A stretch of DNA of 64,000 nucleotides from contig NC_081414.1 of assembly GCF_030272615.1 (NCBI RefSeq), forward strand, positions 781,238,119 to 781,302,118, written 5' to 3'. Numbering within the stretch: the stretch's first letter is position 1; every line of letters starts with the position of its first letter. The notes under the pieces were generated by a model. It was not told the origin of the DNA and ran no database searches. It saw only the letters and a program-made list of their open reading frames with translations. Origin of the DNA: Cryptomeria japonica. Its lineage: Eukaryota; Streptophyta; Pinopsida; Cupressales; Cupressaceae. This document shows positions 48,349 through 57,799 of the stretch, piece after piece. Both the position numbers and the translations under genes were made by a program.

Positions 48349-50379
48349 TCATTTTATTCGGTGTTTATGTATGAAGGCTTCAATATGTAGAGGTGCATTA
48401 TGAGGCTGACTTATGGAGGCGTCATCGGCTTCTGTGAATGTGAGGGAGTGTGGAACGGATAGGTATCCTACCATGGCTTGAAACTGGTCCACGTTCAGAT
48501 CAGTAGGGACAGCAGTATCTCTCAAGGTTTTATCAAGGATAGCTTTATGTGCAGGAGATATACGTAAGAGCTCAAGAATAGAGATGAGTGCAGGTGTCTT
48601 CCCTAGTTGTTCTACAAGATCGTACTTAGGCTTAGTTGACGGAAGATTGGTATTCTTAGTAGAGGTACCTGGCAATGTGATCTTACCTCGACGAGTTGTA
48701 ACATGACATTCAGAGGTAGATGTGGACGAAGATCCCACACCTTTTAGGACAATTTTGGGTCTTTGAGAAGGATTCTCAGGATTTTTGTTTTTGATAGTAA
48801 TGGTAGAAATATGATTGTCCATTGAGATGTGATTAATAGTGGAATCATAATTGTAAGATGCTCTGGTGTAATTGGCTTGATCATCTGTGACTTTGCCTTT
48901 TCCTCTGTCATGTTTTGGGAATGGTTCCTTAAACACCTCATGCTCTTGGTTAGAGGAATGTCCCTCAATCTCAATATCTCCTCTGTCAATGAGATCTTGT
49001 ACAATGTTTTTCAATCGATGGCAATTACTTGTCTTATGACCCTTGCTCTTATGAAATTCGCAAAATTCATCATCATTCCACCAATTCGGTTTTACCTTTG
49101 GTTCATATGGAGGAAAATCTGGGATCGTGATCACTTTGTTTGCTACAAGCTTTTTGAATACTGATTCGAGTGGTTCTCCCAATGGAGTATATTTCCTTCG
49201 TGGTTTAGCAGCCGTTTGATTGTTCACTTGATTGTTGGTAGAACTTGATCCAGAAAAGACGAACTTTGGTCTCACTGTGTTGGCATCAACAACACCATCA
49301 CTAACTGTGTTCTTGTTCTTGTTCCAAAATTTTGGTTTGTCCTTTCCCTTAAAGTCCTCTTTGTTTTCTTTGAATAGTTTGATAACTCCTTGTTCAATCA
49401 AGACCTTTTCTGTTGCTAGGCCCTTTTCAATGACATCCTTAAATGTAGACAAACAAGCTTTTCTGAGATCATAGCCAATAGCCTTGTTAACATTTTGTGT
49501 GAACATCTCTACCATTTGTTTTTGCGGGATCTCACAAGAGCATCTGCTAGCTAAGTTTCTCCATCTTTGCAAAAATGACGCAAAGGATTCTCCTTCCTTT
49601 TGTTTCGTATTGCACAAGGTAGTAACTGAGACATCTGTTTCAATGTTGTAAGAGAAATGTTGGATGAATGCCTCTGCCAAGTCGCCCCATGACTTAATAC
49701 CAGGAGGTAATTGAGAAAACCATTCCATCGCTTGATCTCCTAAGCTCTGTGGGAACAACCTCATTAAGTATGTTTCTTCTGTGGCTACCTCAATGCAAGC
49801 TGTGAAGAATTGTCTTATATGTGCCTTGGGGTCTCCTCTCCCTCTATATTTGTCAAATTTTGGCATTGCAAAGTGTGGAGGAAATGGAGGCATTGGAATG
49901 CTCTTATCAAAGGGATAAGGGCATATATCTCTCATAGTATATGTGGGCTTTGATGTGCCCATGTCTTCCACTTTCTTTTGTAGATCTCTAATTTGTTGCT
50001 CCAAATTGTTTTTGGGAGGAGATGGATTTCTTGTAGCATATCCCATGTTTGAAATACCCATTTTAGGAGGAGCTTGTTGCATATATGGATGATACTGATC
50101 GTAGACATGTCCATATGGAGGTCTATATTGTTGCGATATGTATGGAGCACTTGGCATAACTTCTTGTTGAGGGACCCCATATCTATTTTGTGTATATAAA
50201 CCATATTCAATAGGCCTTTCATTTTCCATTGTGTTGCCCCCAATTTTGGCATGAGGTCTCCTTGTGTCAAAATTTTGAGGAAGTCCTTGAGTATCCATTT
50301 GTCTTGGTTGACCCATATCTTGAGCATGTGTTTGAGCATAAGGCCTCCATGAGGGTCTTTGAGTGTAAGTATCATGCAT
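48349..50379 (-). CDS. Gag protein of Gypsy-PMD copy B
   Basis: 676 codons. The Gln/Tyr-rich N-terminus leads to the Gypsy capsid core: FDKYRGRGDPKAHIRQFF, MRLFPQSLGDQAMEWFSQLP, and FAMPKFDK just before. Then FCEFHKSKGHKTSNCHRLK, a Cys/His motif in the zinc-knuckle position. Gag builds the particle that packages element RNA. It ends with TGA 48351-48349, and the protease frame follows in the same phase. The frame extends upstream to ATG 50616 through one TAA (50386-50388). Confidence 0.9.
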   Translation of the reverse strand: MHDTYTQRPSWRPYAQTHAQDMGQPRQMDTQGLPQNFDTRRPHAKIGGNTMENERPIEYGLYTQNRYGVPQQEVMPSAPYISQQYRPPYGHVYDQYHPYMQQAPPKMGISNMGYATRNPSPPKNNLEQQIRDLQKKVEDMGTSKPTYTMRDICPYPFDKSIPMPPFPPHFAMPKFDKYRGRGDPKAHIRQFFTACIEVATEETYLMRLFPQSLGDQAMEWFSQLPPGIKSWGDLAEAFIQHFSYNIETDVSVTTLCNTKQKEGESFASFLQRWRNLASRCSCEIPQKQMVEMFTQNVNKAIGYDLRKACLSTFKDVIEKGLATEKVLIEQGVIKLFKENKEDFKGKDKPKFWNKNKNTVSDGVVDANTVRPKFVFSGSSSTNNQVNNQTAAKPRRKYTPLGEPLESVFKKLVANKVITIPDFPPYEPKVKPNWWNDDEFCEFHKSKGHKTSNCHRLKNIVQDLIDRGDIEIEGHSSNQEHEVFKEPFPKHDRGKGKVTDDQANYTRASYNYDSTINHISMDNHISTITIKNKNPENPSQRPKIVLKGVGSSSTSTSECHVTTRRGKITLPGTSTKNTNLPSTKPKYDLVEQLGKTPALISILELLRISPAHKAILDKTLRDTAVPTDLNVDQFQAMVGYLSVPHSLTFTEADDASISQPHNAPLHIEAFIHKHRIK

Positions 50380-50385
50380 TTGAGC

Positions 50386-50858
50386 TTATGTATGTGGGAT
50401 TGCTGGTTTCTGAAGCAAAACTGATGGTGACTTCGGCATCATATTATTGGGTCCTCCACTATTTGGTTGAGTTTGTTGTGAAGGTCTACTTTCCATAAGT
50501 TGAGATAAGTCAAAATCATGTGGTATTTTAGCTCCACTTTGTGCCATCATGTTTAGAAAATATTGACGATCTCTCCTCATTATCTCTTCAACCAATCTAT
50601 TGAATTGAGGATCCATTATAGACTCTTGTATGTCTGCTGATAGTATGAAGAATTGTCCACATTATCATTGTGTGTAGCGTTGTGTATAGCGTTTGCGCTT
50701 TCCATATTTGGATTGTGTCTATAAACATTCATGTCTGGTAATGTAGTGTGCTCAGGATTGTAGAAGACATCATTGTCATACTCATAAGAACTCATGTTTA
50801 CGAACCCTTGAGCTTCTTTAGCTTTTCTCCTAGATTTTTGAAGACGGGTTTCAACCAT
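50386..50858 (-). pseudogene. N-terminal gag pieces of copy B
   Basis: An 80-residue frame (MVETRLQKSRRKAKEAQGF) ends at 50616 in TAATG, where the ATG of the next frame overlaps its stop by one base. The second frame (MDPQFNRLVEEIMRRD, 76 residues) stops at TAA 50386-50388 and is in phase with the large gag ORF. These are probably one ancestral gag N-terminus split by a small indel and a stop, or a short upstream ORF with reinitiation. Confidence 0.65.
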
Positions 50859-51339
50859 GAACTAGATGTTAGACCAATATGTGGGAGACTAGACGAAAAT
50901 GACAAGAGTGTGGAAGACCAAGAGTTGTATGGAATGTAAATGAATCTGAAGTTTACTTGCAATGTCCAAAGTGCAAGACCAAATATGTATGTAGTAGAGT
51001 AGGTGTGACTTCCAAAGAGAGGATAGTTTCTCTTGATGAGGTAAGCTGACCTTGACTCTAAGTAAGACCAAATGAGACCCAAAGGTAAGAAACCTTGATG
51101 AGGGACCACTTAGCAAAGTGTAGTAGTGTGTTGACAAAGTATGATGAGGACAAGCAAGTGACTTTTTGACTCAAGTTTAGACAAGTATGAATGTAAAATG
51201 AGATGTGAAGCAATGATGGACTGTGTAAGACCTTAGAACAGGCTGAATGCTAGATGAAATCTGAAGAGACAACCTAGGAAGCTCAAGTATGCCGAAACTG
51301 ATTTCTTTGTTTGCTTGACTGTTAAACTTTTCAAATCCT

Positions 51340-51640
51340 GACACAGACGCCTCTGTATACTTCACAGACGTGGTTTTAAGACACAGACGCTACTTTGTTT
51401 GATGCAGACGTGATTCTAAGATTTTCCTGTTGATGTTTGCTGGGACTGTAACAGTTTTTTGCAATTGTGGACACAGACGCGCCTGTATACTTCACAGACG
51501 CGATTTCCATACACAGACGTGCCTCTGTTCGACACAGACGCTGATAAAAACACAGACGCTATTCTGTACTTCACAGACGCGTTTATCCGACATAGACGCG
51601 GTTTGAACAGACACAGACGCGTTTCTGTAACCTTAGCGCA
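51340..51640 (-). repeat. CGCGTCTGTGT repeats in the gag leader, cluster 1
   Basis: About 12 variants of ACACAGACGCG on the + strand (CGCGTCTGTGT in the sense of the gag transcript). Confidence 0.9.
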
Positions 51641-52849
51641 ATCTTTCCTATCTGTGAATTTGTTTTGCTGTGACCAAATCTGATTTTTCGACTATTTTTC
51701 GTGACAAGAGGACACAGTGTTGATGACCCAATGTTTGCAGACTGTTTAGACTCCAAAAAGTGTGTTGTTTGATGTAAAAAGTTTTTTTGCATACACTTGA
51801 AGACACAAAAGACACAATGTTTTGCTATTTTGTCTTTGAGTGTTTGAATGTTTATCATAAGTCAAGCACAATTCTTATGGCTGGCCAGGACAATAATTGT
51901 TGATCCCACATGGGGTTTTACCCCCGAGGCTACGCTATTCAGAGCGGATACTTAGATGCTTGACCTCACTGGCTCCACCCTCGGCACTCACTTCTCGGGT
52001 CAGCCAAGCATCAGTCCCCATGAAAACTCCCCATGGCGAACTTTGTATCTCTACTAAGAACCGTATGTGTGTGGGCCGCTACCAGAGGTCCAACCTCCTG
52101 CCTCAACAACTAGAAGGATTTGGGCATCTAAAACAAAGAGGTGCTAGTAAGGGCATCTGCTCGTGTGGCCATACATGCGACACTTTCAGCTCTGTAAATA
52201 CAGAAGGCTCCCAGCCGGTAGGGGTTACGCCCTACAAATGATCAAATAAATTTGATCAAACGGGTTTATGGGGAGACATAGTGTCGGTATGAACTAATCA
52301 GCACACGTTATTCATAGTTTTCACCATGAATACATTTGATTATAGTGGCTTGGAAGAAGATGGCTTTTCTTTTGCTACCACTTGGGTCGTTCTCTTCTCA
52401 CTAGTAGTCCTAATGACCACACGGGAAGACAGGCCCTCTAAAGAGTACACAAAAAGAGCCTATTGCTCAAGACACAAAAGACAATGATTCAATTTTAGTG
52501 CACCAATTGAAGTGTTTGCTAAACTATGAAACAAGGCACACAATAAAAATTACAAAACCCTAGCCAAGGCCCTGCAACAAAATTGTTAGTAGTTTGGGTT
52601 GTTTCAAATGATAACCCCTTCCTGCAAGCACACAAGTTAGGTAAATTTTAGAAAACCCAAAAAGACTTTGTGAAAAGGGGCCTTCAACAAAAACGTATTG
52701 GCCTCCAAAAGCAAGCTGCACAAACCAGGTTAGCTAGATCTGCAAAGGTTAGCCGAAAATAAACCAGATCTGAAACCCTAAATACAAAAATCCAAAAACC
52801 TGAATCAAAAAAACTTGAAAAATTTGCAAAACAGAATACACAGATGCTG

Positions 52850-53100
52850 TTATACCAGACACAGACGCGTCTGTCCTACACAGACGCGGTTATGTGATTC
52901 ACAGACGCGATCGAATAACACAGACGCTTCTTTCGGCTACAGACGCGATAAGATGATGCACAGACGCAATTAGGAATCACAGACGTGACTTTCGGAAACC
53001 TGCAAAAATAGAAAATGACAGAAACACAGACGCGATCCAAGATATCGCAGACGCCTCTGAAATACAAAAACGTGATCCGAACACTCGCAGACGCGGAAAA
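52850..53100 (-). repeat. CGCGTCTGTGT repeats in the gag leader, cluster 2
   Basis: About 11 variants, spaced about 18-25 bp apart, ending some 110 bp from the 5' LTR. Confidence 0.9.
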
Positions 53101-53208
53101 AAACCTAAAATGTCGTCGAAATCGTCCGATCTGCAACTTCAAAAATGCGAAATCTGCAACAAAAATGTTAAATGCAAAGGGACAAGAGTCCCACCGGGCG
53201 TGCCAAAA

Positions 53209-53996
53209 TGTATATGGTGAAAATGGATAGCAATAAACAACAATATTGAAAGACTAAAATGGATTCAACCACGAAACCCTAGCCTAACAATGAACAAAGA
53301 TCCACCATAACATATGAAGATAACCTAAGACAATGCAAAACAACTCAAAATCACAAAGATTATACCATCACATGTCCACTAGGGTTTTGATCTCCATTCT
53401 TCCTATCTCCATTGATCTTGTTTGATATACTTGCTCTCAGATTTTTTTGTATGCACAAGAGCTCAATAAAGAACGGAATGTGGTTGCAAGTAGAATTGTA
53501 GTGTAGCCAAGTCCTCCAAAATCAATCATTAGGATGTGTCATTAGGGTTTGACAATGAAGAAAGCATCTCCTTAAATAGAAGACACAATATGAAATGGAG
53601 GGATAAGATTGAGAGGTGTAAAAAGGAGGTCGGCTAGGATTAGAGGGTAGGTAAAGGAAATAATAAAATAATGAAAGGGGTAGGTAGTGTAGGAATTAAG
53701 AGATGAATGACATGTGTCATGTGTAGAAAAAGATAATGAACTAATTAAATAAATAAAGATTTATTTAATTAATAGAAGAAGTAGGACAATTAAATAAATA
53801 AAATATTTATTTAATTTAGGAAAGGGATAATTTAAATAAATAAATGTATTTATTTAAATGAGAAATAAGGCTAGAAGAGGATAAATGAATTAATTAAATA
53901 AATAAAAATTTATTTAATTAATAGAAGAATTAGGCTTAGATAATTAAATAAATAAAATATTTATTTAATTAGACATGACAATTTTGGGTGTCTACA
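53209..53996 (-). repeat. 5' LTR of Gypsy-PMD copy B (right copy)
   Basis: Same 788-bp length and, as far as compared, the same sequence as 41088-41875. Confidence 0.95.
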
Positions 53997-54266
53997 GTAT
54001 TCATTTATATCTATTTTGTAAGTCTTTGCCATTGATTTTCATGACTATGGATGAATGTTATTTTCCTTTATTGCTTTCTGGTTAAAAGCATATCAGCAAT
54101 TTAATTCCTTGTAAATCTTCTAAGTGGGAGTTGTACCTCTCAATTCAGAGGAAGATTATCACTTCAATGATAATCTATCCAACTGTTAGTACTTTTTGTC
54201 CTTTATTCTGGGCATTTTGAGTTTATTTGTATAGTTATCTTCGAAGGACAAATTTGTTCACTAATA
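53997..54266 (+). repeat. 5' LTR of element D, second part
   Basis: Begins with the second TSD copy gtatt of copy B, then continues the LTR collinear with 57535-57799, ending ttcactaata (ttcactaaca in the other LTR). Confidence 0.9.
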
Positions 54267-54272
54267 GATTGC

Positions 54273-54290
54273 TGGTGACTCTGCTGGGGA
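54273..54290 (+). other. Primer-binding site of element D
   Basis: TGGTGACTCTGCTGGGGA, six bases after the LTR end. It resembles the tRNA-Arg type site (TGGCGACTCTGCTGGGGA) I associate with Ogre/Tat-like Gypsy elements, with one C-to-T change. Confidence 0.75.
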
Positions 54291-54342
54291 TTCAGAATCA
54301 AAGATTAGTGTATTTTGTTTCCTCATATTTTGATATTTATCT

Positions 54343-55709
54343 TTGTGCAGGAGATTGGCGACTCTGTATATAAATATCATGCTCAAGGCAAGAGAAATGA
54401 GAAAAGGGAAAAGGCCAGATCCTTCGACCATGGAAATTATTGCAATAGATGATAAAATACTGCATGACTTCTTGGAGCATTACAAAGAAAGTATTTCTCA
54501 TGTTGTTAGAATTAATGTATGGAAGATGATCATGCATCCACTCTTCTATGGAGAAGTCTTTGCATTAAATTTCACAAGTTGAAAGAGCTGAAAGAAAAGA
54601 CATGGTTGCTGCATGAATATGAAAAAGGGCATCCCATTTGAAAGAAGAATTAAAATTTGATGATGATGAGGCTCCAGTCATCTTAGTTTCATCTCACCCC
54701 TACAATTACCTTGTCATGAATGAGCGAGAAGTTCAGCAAGAAACAGTTCAGTCTCATGCAAGTCAGACAATGGTAAGTGAGAATAATCAAGACAAAATTA
54801 GAGAACCTGTGAACTTGAATGAAAAAGGTTTTTTGAGATCTTTCTCTTACCCCGGAAATAGAAACTTTCAGTTTTGATAGTATGGAAAGTTATCTTGTTC
54901 CAAAAAGTATAAAGGATGAAAATTTTCAGATTTACATGCAACCAGAGTATGAAGCTTTCAATCTTATACATTAAGTTGATGAAAATGATTCTTTATGTTT
55001 AAAATTTTGTGATGAGTCCTTCGTAGAATCATTTCATTTTGACAGTACAACAATATCATGTCTTCCTAATGAAGAGTTGCAGTCCCAAGAACTGTTGATC
55101 TGTTTGGATAGTACTTCTTTTTGTGAAGAAGAGATCATAGAGCAGTTCTTGTCATCCATTGAAGAAGGCGATTTCAAGCAGAAGGATTCAGGTATTAATC
55201 TATTTCATGCTTTAAGTTTGGATAGGGAATTTGCAGATTTAATTTCAGTAAAAGATGTTGAAGTTGTTTCAGCTAAGTTGGATCCCATGCATGATGAAGT
55301 GTCTCTCTATTCCAAGATTAGTTCAAATGCTGAAAATTATTTTAAGAATGATGGTCTTAATAGTGGTGATTGTGATAATGATTCAGCCTTTTCCCTAGGA
55401 ATTTCTAAGCATTACTTCTTTCAACCAGAAATAGAACATTATTTGAGAAGTACTGTGTAGATATTTCTAGAAAATTCAGAAGTTCATGATGAAACATGGT
55501 TTTTTGGGCATGAATGTGTGTTCACAAAGAAGTTACCAGAAGAGCATGGTTTTGGGTTGCTTCATTTGAACACAAGCCATTTTTTAGAAAAGGCTTCTTC
55601 TTCTCCCAAACGGTGGATGGTTTTGTGTAAGAAGTTCTTGGCTCCAATTCTCATGGTGGGATTTTCCTACCTATATATTTTTGTAAATAATATTTTTGGT
55701 GTGATCTAG
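54343..55709 (+). pseudogene. Degraded ORF of element D, function unknown
   Basis: Pieces in changing frames: MLKAREMRKGKRPDPSTMEI (54343-54582), MKEELKFDDDEAPVILVSSH (54638-54877), then one frame from about 54850 to 55709 with stops near 54974 and at 55458. The protein is acidic and Ser/Phe/Glu-rich (LSSIEEGDFKQKDSGINLFH). It ends in a basic patch plus a hydrophobic segment (LAPILMVGFSYLYIFVNNIF) that looks membrane-spanning. I see no gag, protease or polymerase motif. It could be an accessory ORF of a Tat-type element. Confidence 0.5.
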
Positions 55710-55911
55710 GTGTTGCTTGTCTTAGTTTTCAGCCTTGGTTTAGTTTGGGTTTTGGCTTGTTAGTTTTTCCTTGTTGCCTCCGCCCTCTACAAGAAGCTCC
55801 CTATGATTTGTTTTTCTTGACTCTGTTACCCAATGGCTAGGCACTGATCTCTTCCAAAGATATTCTAGATTCTCCTTGTCCTTTACAGTCTAGGTCCATA
55901 GTCAGAGCCAA
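55710..55911 (+). other. Element D 3' untranslated region
   Basis: T-rich, with no clear polypurine run; the LTR follows gtcagagccaa directly. Nothing else recognised. Confidence 0.4.
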
Positions 55912-57799
55912 TGTTATCTTGTCATTCATCCCTCATAACAAGAGTGAGTCGCTTTGCAAAATTTTTAGTTGACTCCATGTCTTGTTTAAAATTCATTGGT
56001 TCAATCCCTAATCCACTTGTAAATCATTTCTAAATGATTAGCATTAAGTTTCAATGGTTTGTTAAGCCTCATGAACCCCTTGAACCATCTTGAACATAGC
56101 TCATAGTATTCATTTAGGTTCCGTAGGTTCTAAGTGGTGTCTAAGAGATTTTCAGACTAACACTCACCCAAGTTTTTTACAGCAGTTCGACTTCACGGTC
56201 GCGGGTGATGTTTCATATCCTCTTTTCCACACTGTGAACCATTTGAACTTAGTTCAAATAGTTTAGGAATGTTCAACATGTTCAATGAAGTTCAAAGGTT
56301 CAACACACAACCAAAATGGAGAGGCAAAGTAATTAGTGGATAAATTTGGTCAACAAACAAAAGTTTAGAAGAGGAATATTGATTCACCATTTACTCAGGT
56401 AGCAATTGATTATTTTTCCTAGAGGATTGTGAAAGAGTTAGCACGAAGAATGTTTATAAATTTCAGTGCAGCCTGTAAATACAAATTTTCTAAGATAGCA
56501 AAATTAGTCTCTGTGCAGGGGGTATATCTCTCACTTCAATCATTGGATCAAGCTAGATTTCAGATATATTTTATGAAACCTATTTTTATAAGTTCTCACC
56601 AAAGGAATTGTGGAAATTCAATCTATTCTACAAGATACACTTAATAGAATACAAGTCTAGAACAAAGAACATTTTCTGATTTTTGTGATAGAAAAACCGT
56701 CATATTGCGGGTGGTATATCTTTTCATTCCACCATTGGTTTTTTCCCATTTTTGGATATATTATGCATAGACATGTTGTGCACGTTTCCACTAGAGAGAT
56801 TAACCTAATTGTGTCTCCTTCAAAAGATATGGTTGACTGAGTGTGGGTCTATCCAAGGTGACCAAAAGCAACCGAGTTTCTTGTCTTCAAATATTAACAA
56901 GGCACAACTTGTATTTGCAACGATGGAGCCCATAATTAATTCATAAAGCTTATTTATTTTAAGTTATAATGTTTTCAGATTAAAAAACTATGATTAAAGA
57001 TTACATTTAAACCAAGAAAGTGTTGAAAGAATGAAGACAGTTATTTATATCCAGCTATTAGCATATGATATGCCAGGATTCAGTTTTTAGAACTGAAAGT
57101 GTCTCACTGAGAGGAAAAGAAGGATAATATGCAAAAGAAAGGGAAAACCTGGGTTCTTCTTCTTTTTCTTTTCTTCCAGCAGCCTGTGGGTGAGGGAGAG
57201 TAGATTTTTATTTGTAAGGGAGGATTTGAAGCTTTTATAAGCAATGCTTTGTACAAAAAATATCAATCTTTGAGTTGATTTTCAGACATGAATAGAATGC
57301 AGATGATATCTTCAATCTTTGTGTTGCTGATATTCTTGTCATGACTATAGCTAGACTTTGAGCCTTTGTAGTTGTTTATTAATGTCTTTTCTATTATAAT
57401 CGATTGTGTATGTGGATTTATTACAAGTCTGTGTGCTTGAAAGTAAGCCATATTGGAGCAATGATTTTCTCTGTTAGTTTTTAGTCCAAGTGCTATCCAT
57501 AAGTGCAAAAAATTAAACTTTGATTTAATGGTCTTCATTTATATCTGTTTTGTAAGTCTTTGACATTCATTTTCATGGCTATGGATGAATGTTATTTTCC
57601 TTTATTGCTTCTAGTTAAAAGCATATCAGCAATTGAATTCCTTGTAAATCTTCTAAGAGGGAGCTGTACCTCTCAATTCAAAGGAAGATTATCACTTCAA
57701 TGATAATCTATCCAACTATTAGTACTTTTTGACCTTCATTCTGGGCATTTTGAGTTTATTTGTATAGTTATCTTCAAAGGACAAATTTATTCACTAACA
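55912..57799 (+). repeat. 3' LTR of element D
   Basis: Starts TGTTATCTTGTCATTCATCC and ends ttcactaaca. It aligns with 39461-41087 and 54002-54266 with scattered substitutions, so element D is clearly older than copy B. Confidence 0.9.

Larger units (their letters stand above)
50859..53208 (-). other. Leader of copy B between 5' LTR and gag
   Basis: About 2.35 kb. Against the LTR the - strand reads TTTTGGCACGCCCGGTGGG, in the position of a primer-binding site, tRNA not identified. Two clusters of the CACAGACGCG motif lie at 51340-51640 and 52850-53100. Between them, 51880-52230 is a GC-richer block with a hairpin gtaggggttacgccctac at 52218-52235. No coding is supported on the - strand. Confidence 0.6.
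41088..53996 (-). mobile_element. Gypsy-PMD copy B, young Gypsy element with an antisense PMD gene
   Basis: LTRs of exactly 788 bp each (53209-53996 as 5', 41088-41875 as 3') look identical where compared. TSDs gtatt (41083-41087) and gtatt (53997-54001) are perfect. On the - strand: leader (53208-50859), gag (50858-48349), and protease fused to an integrase C-terminus (48348-46786). On the + strand near the 3' end: a PMD gene (promoter 42119, coding 43105-45042). Reverse transcriptase, RNase H and integrase core are missing, so it must borrow them. Recent insertion is inferred from the LTRs. Confidence 0.93.
39461..57799 (+). mobile_element. LTR element D, a small non-autonomous retrotransposon
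   Basis: The LTRs are 39461-41087 plus 54002-54266 (one LTR split by Gypsy-PMD copy B, about 1.89 kb in total) and 55912-57799 (1.89 kb). The interior is only about 1.65 kb, with a primer-binding site but no recognisable gag, protease or polymerase. Flanks read gatgt (39456-39460) and aatgc (57800-57804); each differs by one base from gatgc, the TSD expected from the PMD reading. It inserted into PMD copy A before copy B inserted into it. Confidence 0.88.

Noticed and set aside
51897-52241. 114-codon + strand frame in the copy B leader
   Set aside because: Antisense to the gag transcript and without a recognisable motif; the region is better explained as a structured leader.
41088-53996. Endogenous pararetrovirus as the source of copy B
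   Set aside because: True LTRs, TSD and a Gypsy-type integrase C-terminus show it is an LTR retrotransposon.
54343-55709. Envelope-like gene because of the C-terminal hydrophobic segment
   Set aside because: A single hydrophobic segment with no signal peptide or other envelope feature is too little evidence.
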